In this document: positions 1 to 6,327 of the stretch, piece by piece
How the letters are laid out: the number at the start of each line of letters is the position of its first letter
How positions within the stretch are numbered: the first letter of the stretch is position 1
From: CAZCWX01 sp964502465
Lineage (GTDB): Bacteria > Desulfobacterota > Binatia > Bin18
Reading direction: 5' to 3'
NCBI GenBank assembly: GCA_964502465.1
Contig: CAZCWX010000022.1
Coordinates: 1-13,632 of the forward strand
DNA length: 13,632 nucleotides
Notes under the pieces: model-generated
What the model was told of the DNA's origin: nothing
Databases searched by the model: none
What the model saw: only the letters and a program-made list of their open reading frames with translations
Position numbers and translations under genes: made by a program

Positions 1-655
1 ATCGGGATTAGTTTAGGCGAGATTGTCATTGACGGCGAGCAGCCGCATGGGGATGGGATCAACATTGCGGTCCGGATTGAAGGGTTAGCCGAGCCAGGGG
101 AGATTTGTCTCTCAGAGGTTGTCTACCAACAGGTCAAGAACAAGCTCTCGTTGCAGTACGAAGATCTTGGCCCGCAACAGCTCAAGAACATTCCTGAGCC
201 AGTACGGGTATACCGGATCGTGCTGGATGAGGCGGCATGGGCAGTGGTTGAAGCAGCTCAGCAAACCCGTCGCCAGTCGCAGAGGAAAGACCCACCTCTA
301 CGCTCGCGTGTCAGACCCATGTTCGTGCTCGTGTCCGTGTTCGTGGTGCTAGTCGCAGGGATTATCGCCGTGCGGTACTTCCCCTTTTCGACCCCGAGCA
401 CCCAGCACCTAACACCCAGCACCCACGCAGAGGCGGAAGCCGAAGCGTGCTTTCAAAGCCATTGAGATTGCGTACAAGCAGCAGGCGAAGTCACTAGAGT
501 TGCGCGCAGTGATGGGCCTGGCGAAGCTATGGCAGCAACAGGGCAAAAAGGCCGAAGCTCACCGCATGCTAGCCGAGATCTATGGTTGGTTTACCGAAGG
601 GTTTGACACGAAAGACTGGCAAGAGGCCAAGGCGTTGCTGGAGGGATGGTCGTGA
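1..655 (+). pseudogene. Broken, chimeric class III nucleotidyl cyclase / TPR gene remnant (5' end outside window)
   Basis: From base 1 the frame reads the C-terminal part of a class III adenylate/guanylate cyclase domain: GISLGEIV, then HGDGINIAVRIEGLAEPG with the conserved Asn and Arg of the catalytic fold, then EDLGPQQLKNIPEPVRVYRI. A basic stretch and one strong membrane helix follow (bases about 319-381). Next comes a 28-bp heptamer array translated as a Pro/Ser/Thr/His linker, then AEAEACFQ. The frame stops at 463-465. Switching frame near base 457 restores a TPR-like tail to a stop at 653-655, with AIEIAYKQQAKSLELRA, KLWQQQGKKAEAH and IYGWFTEGFDT. That tail is characteristic of the ends of long AAA-ATPase/TPR cyclase-type regulators. 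A two-base loss in an A-run (CAA-A-GCC) would explain the frameshift. The usual large middle region is absent, so two different genes probably joined at the repeat. The catalytic metal-binding half lies upstream and cannot be judged. A functional short cyclase ending at 465 is the alternative. Confidence 0.78.
398..425 (+). repeat. Heptanucleotide tandem array, unit GCACCCA
   Basis: Four consecutive 7-bp units read GCACCCA, GCACCTA, ACACCCA, GCACCCA, with a poorer unit (ACCCCGA) just before. The array lies inside the broken cyclase/TPR gene and marks the junction between its two halves. The length, 28 bp, is not a multiple of three, so a change in unit number would shift the reading frame. 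Confidence 0.8.
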
Positions 656-816
656 TCGCGAAAGAAACCGAAGCAGAGAATGAATACGCGCCCTCCACGA
701 ATCTCACGCTGTAGGGGGATGCCAACCTGCCAGCACCCAGTTGCGGCGCAGTTCAGCTACGCTCACTCCGGTTCTGAGTTGGTCTCTGACAAACAGGATG
801 CAGACTAGGCGGCTTC
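656..816. other. Gene-free spacer between convergent genes
   Basis: This spacer separates the stop of the cyclase/TPR remnant from the stop of the histidine kinase. I see no coding-like frame, no RNA gene and no convincing hairpin with a T-run. A short CCAGCACCCAG stretch near 730 resembles the GCACCCA heptamer and may be a decayed copy. Confidence 0.5.
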
Positions 817-2832
817 CTAAGCAGCGAGAGAACGGTTCAGCCATCGTTCCAGTGTTGTTTTGAACACTTCGAGCTTAATCGGTTTTGTGACATAATCGTC
901 CATACCAGCTTCCAGACACCGCTCCCGATCGCCAGACATGGCGTTGGCCGTCATCGCAATAATCGGGAGGTGCGGTTGCTCCGGTCGCTCGGCATAACGT
1001 TGGCGAATAAGCCGTGTTGCAGCAAAACCGTCCATTTCTGGCATCTGGCAGTCCATCAGAATGGCCGCATACGAGCGGTGAGAGGTTGCCTCGATGGCTT
1101 CTCGACCATTGGCAACAACATCGACGCAGTAACCTAATTTTTCCACTAACCGCGCAGCCAGTTTTTGATTGACGGTATTATCTTCGACGAGTAATACCCG
1201 AAGCGCGGGTACCTCAGCAACGTTCTTTGCCTGTTGTGAGGCTAGGGATGTCTCCCAACTCCTGTGATCTTGGATATAAGAGCACACGGCTTTTTCAGTT
1301 GTGGATGGCAAAGGTAACGTGAAGGTAAATGTCGCCCCCCGCTCCGGTTCACTGCTTGCGCTGATCGCGCCTCCCATAAGAGTGACTAGCTGCTTAGCAA
1401 TCGCCAACCCCAATCCGGTGCCTCCATACTTTCGTGTGATGGAAGCGTCAGCTTGCGTGAATTTCTCAAAAATATGCACAAGCTTCTCGGCAGGAATGCC
1501 AATACCAGTGTCTTCAACCATTAATCGCACATGCGCTGGACCGTTTGCCTGCGCTTCGCTGGCCACGACAAGCCGGACACGCCCTTGCCGGGTGAACTTG
1601 ACAGCGTTTCCGGTCAAATTGAACAAGATCTGACGGATGCGAACGGGGTCGCCGACCACGTACTGTGGCGCGCCCGGCGCGTAATCAACCGTGAGCGTAA
1701 TCCCCTTTTCTTCGGCTGCGGCAGTGAGGAGCGTCACGACTTCATGGACGACTGCGCGCAAATCGAAAGGAATGGATTCAATCGTCAATTTCCCAGCTTC
1801 AATTTTCGAAAAATCAAGGATATCGTTCAAAATGGTCAGTAACGCCTCCGCAGAGTTGTGCACAGTTTCGGCGTAATCACGCTGCTCAGAGGTTAATAGC
1901 GTATTGAGCAGCAAACCCGCCATACCGATGATCCCATTCATCGGCGTGCGGATTTCGTGACTCATATTCGCAAGAAATTCAGATTTGAGGCGAGATACCT
2001 CCATCGCAAGATTACGTGCTTCCGCCAACTGTGTGGCTTGGGTGGCTAATGCCCTAGCCTGTTGTTCTCCCCGGATGCGGGCGTCTTCCAGTTCGGCGCA
2101 ACGAAGTTCGAGAAAGCGGTTGGTCTGCTGCAACTCGGCAGTGCGCTCAGCAACCTGCTGTTCGAGCGACAGGCGGCTGGTTTCGAGGGCACGATGTGCT
2201 TCGGCCTGCCGTGCGAAGGCACGGGCGATGCTCCGGCTGGCCAAATACATCAGAAACGCCATAAATAAAAGGTGGATGCTGTTGGCAGTCCAGACGACAA
2301 AAGGAGTGATGGTCAACGTCATAGCTGGCAAGGCGCCCTGCTGTTCTGCAATGGCTAACGCCAAGCCAGTCAGGATATTCACAAAAGCGACGAGAAGACC
2401 GACCTTCCCACCAAACAATAACCCTGCTTCGACCGTAATAAGGGCATAGCCGCTGAAAGATGGCAACTGCATACTACCAGAGGCAGATAGAACGTAAGTA
2501 TAGAAGAGCCAGGTTCCGCCGATGGACAGACCGCCGACTAATCGGACGTAACCGTAGCGCAAGAAAACGAGCAGGATACTCTGGATTCCTACGGCAGGTA
2601 TAATACGGAGAACTCGCAATGCTGCATCCGGCAGTTGCGCATGAACAAGCACACCGAGCAAGAGAGCTGCGAGCGTCCCCCACAGTAGGAAATTAAGTAA
2701 TTCCGCAGCACGGGTTTTCTCTTCACTCTCAAACACCAGAGGAGTGAAAAGATTCACCAGACGGCTGCGGAGAATAGGCTGCGGCATAAGGGATTTAGAG
2801 GCTGGAACCTGAGGGGGAAACTGCCCATCCAT
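817..2832 (-). CDS. Membrane-bound hybrid sensor histidine kinase with receiver domain
   Basis: A 671-residue two-component hybrid kinase. Residues about 45-200 hold roughly six hydrophobic segments with short loops. These look like an integral-membrane sensor rather than a periplasmic domain, and I do not recognise the family. A coiled coil (about 203-285) leads to the HisKA domain with SHEIRTP, so His292 is the expected phosphorylation site. The ATPase domain has its N box around N405/N409, the G1 box DTGIGIP at 441-447, the F box FEKFTQAD and the G2 box GGTGLGLA at 470-477. The receiver (about 544-665) has E550/D551, phospho-acceptor Asp594, Thr628 and Lys650. All key residues are present, so kinase and receiver should both work. 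No DNA-binding output or HPt domain is attached, so phosphate probably passes to a separate HPt protein not seen here. The ATG at 2832 has only a weak ribosome site; ATG at residue 16 (2787) is possible. It stands alone, convergent with the broken cyclase gene. Confidence 0.95.
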   Translation of the reverse strand: MDGQFPPQVPASKSLMPQPILRSRLVNLFTPLVFESEEKTRAAELLNFLLWGTLAALLLGVLVHAQLPDAALRVLRIIPAVGIQSILLVFLRYGYVRLVGGLSIGGTWLFYTYVLSASGSMQLPSFSGYALITVEAGLLFGGKVGLLVAFVNILTGLALAIAEQQGALPAMTLTITPFVVWTANSIHLLFMAFLMYLASRSIARAFARQAEAHRALETSRLSLEQQVAERTAELQQTNRFLELRCAELEDARIRGEQQARALATQATQLAEARNLAMEVSRLKSEFLANMSHEIRTPMNGIIGMAGLLLNTLLTSEQRDYAETVHNSAEALLTILNDILDFSKIEAGKLTIESIPFDLRAVVHEVVTLLTAAAEEKGITLTVDYAPGAPQYVVGDPVRIRQILFNLTGNAVKFTRQGRVRLVVASEAQANGPAHVRLMVEDTGIGIPAEKLVHIFEKFTQADASITRKYGGTGLGLAIAKQLVTLMGGAISASSEPERGATFTFTLPLPSTTEKAVCSYIQDHRSWETSLASQQAKNVAEVPALRVLLVEDNTVNQKLAARLVEKLGYCVDVVANGREAIEATSHRSYAAILMDCQMPEMDGFAATRLIRQRYAERPEQPHLPIIAMTANAMSGDRERCLEAGMDDYVTKPIKLEVFKTTLERWLNRSLAA

Positions 2833-2930
2833 CTTTCACTGTCAGCGGTAGAAAGGACACATTCCTCATACTGTTTAGCATCGGCTAGTTCCTCCAATGC
2901 TTTAATCGTAACCCTGGGATGCGGTGGCAT
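2754..2930 (-). CDS. Small coding-like frame overlapping the histidine kinase start (possible gene remnant)
   Basis: On the minus strand, ATG at 2930 opens a 58-codon frame ending at TGA 2754-2756, out of frame with the kinase and overlapping its first 79 bp. The upstream, non-overlapping part reads like real protein: VTIKALEELADAKQYEECV, an amphipathic and acidic stretch. The overlapping part reads as noise. It could be the surviving N-terminus of a lost gene (the opening loosely recalls GNAT acetyltransferases), an upstream leader frame, or chance. A GGAGGAA stretch lies inside this frame, 7 bases before another ATG at 2879. That ATG opens a 29-codon frame overlapping the kinase start. Low confidence. 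Confidence 0.2.
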   Translation of the reverse strand: MPPHPRVTIKALEELADAKQYEECVLSTADSERWMGSFPLRFQPLNPLCRSLFSAAVW

Positions 2931-3019
2931 GGAGATTGCGCTTCCTATGCCGCATTGTGAATGACCCGGGCTGTCCAGGCCAAAGGGCTTATCGATATCT
3001 GCTTATGACAGACTCTTTC

Positions 3020-3907
3020 TCACACAAGAGACGGTTTCGGCACCATCACGCTGAGTGCCTGTGGCACCGCCGTGAGGACGACTGGTAACGGGCCGATCCG
3101 CTCCCCGTCTGCATAGATCTCGCTCGGACGGTCAGCACTCACAACTATTTCTCGGCCACGCAGGGTTTCAATGCCAGTGTGATAGATATGCCTGCCGCGG
3201 AAGACGCGCGGGAAGGTATACAGGAGTTCCAGCTTGCCCATACCATTCACAATGCACGCATCCAACAGTCCATCATCTGGTCGCGCTGCAGGCACCAATG
3301 CCATGCCGCGGGCGCAACTCCAGGTGTTGGCGACGGCAATGAGCCAACTGTAACACCGCCGCTCGTGACCATCATACGTCACAGTAAAGAAGGACGGGTT
3401 ATCCGTAAAAACTGTGGCAACCGTCAGCATGGTATAGAGGGCGTTGATACGGAACCTCTGGAACTGGTTGGCGCGGCGGTTCACCTCTGTGGCAAACCCC
3501 ATCACCGCAACTGAAAAGAAATAGCGCTTGTTGACTCGACCGACATCGACCCGGCGGACGCCCCCGCGCGCGATCACTGCACATGCACGCTTCACGTCCA
3601 ACGGAATCTCCAACCCACGGGCAAAATCATTCCCAACTCCAGTGGGGATGATGCCCAACACCGTGTCGCTCCCGACGAGTTCACTCGCCACTTGATTCAC
3701 CAGACCATCTCCTCCAACGCTTACGACCAGTGCACAGCGATCTCGTACTGCCGCACGAGCCAGCTCGGGCGGTTCTTCAGGAAAGGAGCTGTAGGCGATA
3801 TCGTATGTCAATCCATGGTGAGAAAGGAGACGGCTGACCTGTTCAGCCACCACAGCACCCTTTCCCCTGCCCGAAACTGGATTCACGATAAGACGGATGT
3901 CGTGCAT
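3020..3907 (-). CDS. Diacylglycerol kinase-catalytic family lipid kinase (YegS/DgkB/BmrU-like)
   Basis: A 295-residue lipid kinase of the DAGK_cat family, which phosphorylates a lipid hydroxyl with ATP at the inner membrane surface. It opens with IVNPVSGRGKG, the family's N-P-x-S-G motif. The glycine-rich nucleotide site VGGDGLVNQV is at about 64-73, and IIPTGVGNDFAR follows at 86-97. The C-terminal beta-sandwich domain carries ARPDDGLLDAC and the conserved YADGERIG (Asp-Gly-Glu 267-269). Length is normal for bacterial members (about 290-310). Three positions differ from the common DgkB/YegS pattern: GGDGL for GGDGT, NQ for NE, and GVGND for GTGND/GTAND. GGDGL also occurs in sphingosine-kinase-type members, so the lipid substrate is open. 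ATG at 3907 is chosen. A TTG at 3916 is in frame but lies within a heptamer array, and neither start has a clear ribosome site. It lies 116 bp downstream of the HMG-CoA reductase gene. Confidence 0.9.
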   Translation of the reverse strand: MHDIRLIVNPVSGRGKGAVVAEQVSRLLSHHGLTYDIAYSSFPEEPPELARAAVRDRCALVVSVGGDGLVNQVASELVGSDTVLGIIPTGVGNDFARGLEIPLDVKRACAVIARGGVRRVDVGRVNKRYFFSVAVMGFATEVNRRANQFQRFRINALYTMLTVATVFTDNPSFFTVTYDGHERRCYSWLIAVANTWSCARGMALVPAARPDDGLLDACIVNGMGKLELLYTFPRVFRGRHIYHTGIETLRGREIVVSADRPSEIYADGERIGPLPVVLTAVPQALSVMVPKPSLV

Positions 3908-3910
3908 GAG

Positions 3911-3931
3911 CAGCAATCAGCGATCAGCGCT
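3911..3931. repeat. Heptanucleotide array, unit CAGCGAT (left arm of an inverted pair)
   Basis: Three consecutive 7-bp units read CAGCAAT, CAGCGAT, CAGCGCT, beginning 4 bp from the lipid kinase ATG. This array is nearly the reverse complement of the AGCTGAT array at 3981-4015, so the two can pair. Confidence 0.7.
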
Positions 3932-3980
3932 TAAAACGGAAGAGTGAACTGAAAACCATTTCTCTCTTTTCCTTATCGGA

Positions 3981-4015
3981 AGCTAAAAGCTGACAACTGA
4001 TAGCTGATAGCTGAA
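3981..4015. repeat. Heptanucleotide array, unit AGCTGAT (right arm of an inverted pair)
   Basis: Five consecutive 7-bp units read AGCTAAA, AGCTGAC, AACTGAT, AGCTGAT, AGCTGAA. The last three are closest to consensus. The array ends 8 bp short of the HMG-CoA reductase stop codon. Bases 3997-4013, reverse complemented, match 3911-3927 at 15 of 17 positions. Confidence 0.8.
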
Positions 4016-4026
4016 TGCCGCATTCA
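4012..4026 (-). other. Short palindrome at the HMG-CoA reductase stop codon
   Basis: TGAATGC-C-GCATTCA is a perfect 7+1+7 inverted repeat that includes the reductase stop codon (TGA at 4026-4024 on the minus strand). As RNA it could form a 6-bp stem with a 3-base loop. No T-run follows, so it is not a standard intrinsic terminator. With the adjoining inverted heptamers it may still slow transcription or protect the transcript end. Confidence 0.4.
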
Positions 4027-5361
4027 CCGTAGGCCTCCACGTTCGAGATGAGCCTGCAAGAAGTTCTGACTCCCAGCAGAGGCCATGCTGGCTGCAGCCG
4101 ATAATTCCAAGCAGAGCGCCGTAGCAGCAATAATCTGGGCGAATCGATAGACTTTCCCCGGCCCCACACAGTCTATAAGTTGCAGATAGGCCTGCGCATG
4201 TGGCAGGCTTGTGCCACCGCCAACAGTCCCGACTTCGAGGCCTGAGAAACGAATCGACAAATGGAGCGCAGTCCCCACGTGTGAGACGGTTGCCTGTGCC
4301 ATACTACTGGTGCCCACCATACCGAGGTCTTGGCCCGTCGCAGCAAAAATCGCCGCAATGGCCGAAGCAGGCGTAAAAGCGAAAGACTGCATTCCGCTCG
4401 CATGTGCACCATGCAGGCCAGCATGTTCCAATGCCACCACATCCTCTACTCTGACGCGTAAGACCCGTCGTAGCACGGTATCGGGCAGGGTTGCTTCGGC
4501 AAGCACAACCTTCCCATGCCCGGGAAACTGAAAAAAGGCATGACTGGGCTTCTTGTCCCCCCCCATGTTGGTTTCCAAAAAGACACGCAACGGTGTCACC
4601 CCTGTGTGCCGTGAGAATCGTGAGAGGACAAATTCTTGGTTCAGAGCGTAAGCGTTGCGCGTGATCATGTTCGGACCGCACGCATCTCCTGTCGTAAAGC
4701 GATACAAGAGGTGACACATCGGTCCAACGACGTGGGTCTCGACCTCGCGCAGCACGGCGTGAGAACTGATCAGTCCTGGGCCGCCAGCTTGGCCAGCGTG
4801 CGCCTGAGAATCGGATGAGTCTCTCGGTGCGCTGCGGAGCGAATTGACTGAGTTTGTGAGCCAATTGACCATCGCGGCACGCTGCGTTGCGACCCAACGC
4901 GCGAGTGTGGCGGCTTCTTCCGTCGTGTGAAAGACAACGCAGGAATCCCGTGTCATCCGATCGGCCAGTACGCGCGTTCGCACCCCGCCAGCGAGGGCCG
5001 TTGCCCTGATACCCCGCTGCACCGACGCCGAGAGCCCTCCTTCTGTATGCGCCAGCGGGACGAAGACGTGATCGTCCGCCCTGTGCTGCTCGCGGATTTC
5101 ACCATTTTCATCAAGCGCATAACTCCCCAGGTTGAATGACAGAGGGCCCACAACTCCGACTGGCAGGACCATGTGGCCGGACAGACATTCTTGAAAGCGG
5201 GCGAGTATCTCGGCTGGGGCTGGCCAGTTGAGCACGTGATGGTGGACGGGATCCCAGTGTGACAGCGCCCGTAAATGGTCTTGGCGTTGGCGAATCAATT
5301 CTGGCCGGTTCGCTCGTGGCCAGCGGGGAAGATCACGAGAGGTGGAGCGACCAGGTTTCAC
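4024..5361 (-). CDS. Hydroxymethylglutaryl-CoA reductase, divergent class I-like
   Basis: A 445-residue HMG-CoA reductase, the NAD(P)H-dependent enzyme that reduces HMG-CoA to mevalonate (or runs in reverse in some bacteria). The whole catalytic set is visible: Glu107 in HTEGGLSAS, Lys270 in GGDKKPS, Asp345 in GQD, and His438 in the C-terminal tail FLQAHLERGG. Other signatures are ECLSG at 58-62 (family consensus ENVIG) followed by LPVGVVGP, the cofactor-site motif GDACGPNMIT at 225-234, and GTVGGGTSLP at 378-387. The DKK form of the lysine motif and the short His tail resemble class I, but there is no membrane anchor. Odd points are the altered ENVIG box and a low-complexity stretch (about 171-200) between secondary structures of the cofactor domain. 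It starts with GTG at 5361, sharing GTGA with the stop of the upstream diiron gene, which implies translational coupling. No other mevalonate-pathway gene lies in the window. Confidence 0.88.
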   Translation of the reverse strand: MKPGRSTSRDLPRWPRANRPELIRQRQDHLRALSHWDPVHHHVLNWPAPAEILARFQECLSGHMVLPVGVVGPLSFNLGSYALDENGEIREQHRADDHVFVPLAHTEGGLSASVQRGIRATALAGGVRTRVLADRMTRDSCVVFHTTEEAATLARWVATQRAAMVNWLTNSVNSLRSAPRDSSDSQAHAGQAGGPGLISSHAVLREVETHVVGPMCHLLYRFTTGDACGPNMITRNAYALNQEFVLSRFSRHTGVTPLRVFLETNMGGDKKPSHAFFQFPGHGKVVLAEATLPDTVLRRVLRVRVEDVVALEHAGLHGAHASGMQSFAFTPASAIAAIFAATGQDLGMVGTSSMAQATVSHVGTALHLSIRFSGLEVGTVGGGTSLPHAQAYLQLIDCVGPGKVYRFAQIIAATALCLELSAAASMASAGSQNFLQAHLERGGLR

Positions 5362-6122
5362 TCTGACTCATCTTGCGCGGACTCAGCAATATGCAGCCGC
5401 CGGATCTTTTTTTCAATATCGTCGCTCACGGCAGCAAACAATTGTGTCCCGTCGATCCCAATCAATTTCGCCTCATCTTTGACACCATCGTAAATCGCGC
5501 GCATCAGAAATAACAGGTCATCGCGCATTTTGAGAAACACCGAGGCAAGCTCTGGCTGCTGTGTCAGCATATCCTTCAGGAACAACTCGGCAAAAGCCAG
5601 ATGGCGGGCTTCATCAAGCAGGATGCGACTGCCAATCTGCGCAAACAAAGAGTCTGGGTGCGCTTTGACCAGGATGCCATAAAAATGGCGGGCCAAAATG
5701 TCACTAATTAAGATGCCCCACAACCATTCCACTTTGTCTCGTGACTTAAACAGCCGGGCTTGGTAGCGAAAGATTTCTTTGAGGTCTCGGACTTCCAACG
5801 GCCGCAGGTTAATCGTTTGGTAGAAGCGCGTGAGCGTCTCGAAATGACGTGCTTCATCTAGCAAAAACGTCGCCAGGTACAGTTGCGCTTCCGTCTGGCG
5901 TGCTGCAAAAAATTGGGGGATGACGGAGCTTGCCCCAACCATAGCAGTCTGCTCACCTAAATAGACAGGAGTGAGCACATGGGCTAACGCGCGCTGCTCT
6001 TGTCGGTCGAGCTGGATGGGATGCTCCCAGTCGATCAACGCCGCTGACCATTGCCCTTCGACCCCTTTACGAAAGAGTTCCATTAGCTTGGTATTTTCGA
6101 TATGGGGAAACACCCGAATCAC
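5358..6122 (-). CDS. Ferritin-like diiron protein (R2/oxygenase type), function unknown
   Basis: A 254-residue, mostly helical protein with the ligand pattern of ferritin-like dinuclear iron enzymes. Candidate ligands are Glu57 in LGEQTA, Glu90 and His93 in LLDEARHFE, Glu132 (or Asp141), and Glu171 and His174 in LLDEARHLAF. Two ExxH motifs each on a long helix are known from ribonucleotide reductase R2, R2-like oxidases, acyl-ACP desaturases, AurF-type N-oxygenases and bacterial multicomponent monooxygenases. I cannot place it in one of these. At about 250 residues it is shorter than typical R2 (about 320-370) and lacks an obvious radical-tyrosine context, so it is unlikely to be a working NrdB. 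GTG at 6122 is preferred because GAGGGG sits 6 bases upstream of it. An in-frame TTG at 6188 would add 22 residues with no family look. Its stop overlaps the reductase start, so the two products are probably made together. Confidence 0.75.
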   Translation of the reverse strand: MIRVFPHIENTKLMELFRKGVEGQWSAALIDWEHPIQLDRQEQRALAHVLTPVYLGEQTAMVGASSVIPQFFAARQTEAQLYLATFLLDEARHFETLTRFYQTINLRPLEVRDLKEIFRYQARLFKSRDKVEWLWGILISDILARHFYGILVKAHPDSLFAQIGSRILLDEARHLAFAELFLKDMLTQQPELASVFLKMRDDLLFLMRAIYDGVKDEAKLIGIDGTQLFAAVSDDIEKKIRRLHIAESAQDESE

Positions 6123-6128
6123 GGTCCA

Positions 6129-6134
6129 CCCCTC
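6129..6134 (-). promoter_or_regulatory. Ribosome binding site deciding the diiron gene start
   Basis: Minus-strand GAGGGG lies 6 bases before GTG 6122, in a purine-rich stretch beginning AAGGGAGAG. The alternative TTG at 6188 has no such site nearby, which favours the shorter protein. Confidence 0.45.
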
Positions 6135-6327
6135 TCCCTTTTCCCAACCTGCATGAGCGGCACTTGCAGGGAAGCACTCATATAGCAACCGTGAGCACGC
6201 TGCTCAAGCAAGGGAAGGAAGAACGTATGGTTGTACGCCCCCTCCCCCCGTGGGATACCGTGCTCCCCCTTCAGGGGCAACCCCCCGTCTCAACCTGTGG
6301 CGAAGAGGGACAAACCGACTGAGCCCA
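6135..6327. other. Spacer upstream of the diiron gene, probable promoter region
   Basis: About 200 bp separate the pgsA-type stop from the preferred diiron start. It is rich in G and C runs on opposite strands. CCCCTTCAGGGG at 6266-6277 is a small hairpin without a T-run. I see no gene or RNA. A promoter for the diiron-reductase pair could lie here, but I cannot assign -35/-10 boxes with confidence. Confidence 0.3.

Noticed and set aside
151..465. A separate small plus-strand gene starting inside the window
   Set aside because: The frame is open to base 1 and carries cyclase motifs upstream of any such start. It is the continuation of a truncated gene, not a new one.
1301..2449. Plus-strand open frames opposite the histidine kinase
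   Set aside because: They are antisense shadows with no domain-like content, ribosome sites or family motifs, and the minus strand is plainly coding throughout.
3908..3916. TTG at 3916 as start of the lipid kinase
   Set aside because: It lies inside the heptamer array, has no ribosome site and adds three nonconserved residues. ATG at 3907 suffices.
3911..4015. CRISPR-like or phage attachment repeat
   Set aside because: Units are 7 bp with no unique spacers, and no cas, integrase or tRNA gene is nearby.
5358..6122. Ribonucleotide reductase small subunit NrdB
   Set aside because: The ligand pattern fits the superfamily, but the protein is too short, ligand spacing differs, no large subunit is adjacent and the neighbour is HMG-CoA reductase.
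6266..6277. CCCCTTCAGGGG as an intrinsic terminator after pgsA
   Set aside because: The stem is only 4-5 bp and no T-run follows on either strand.
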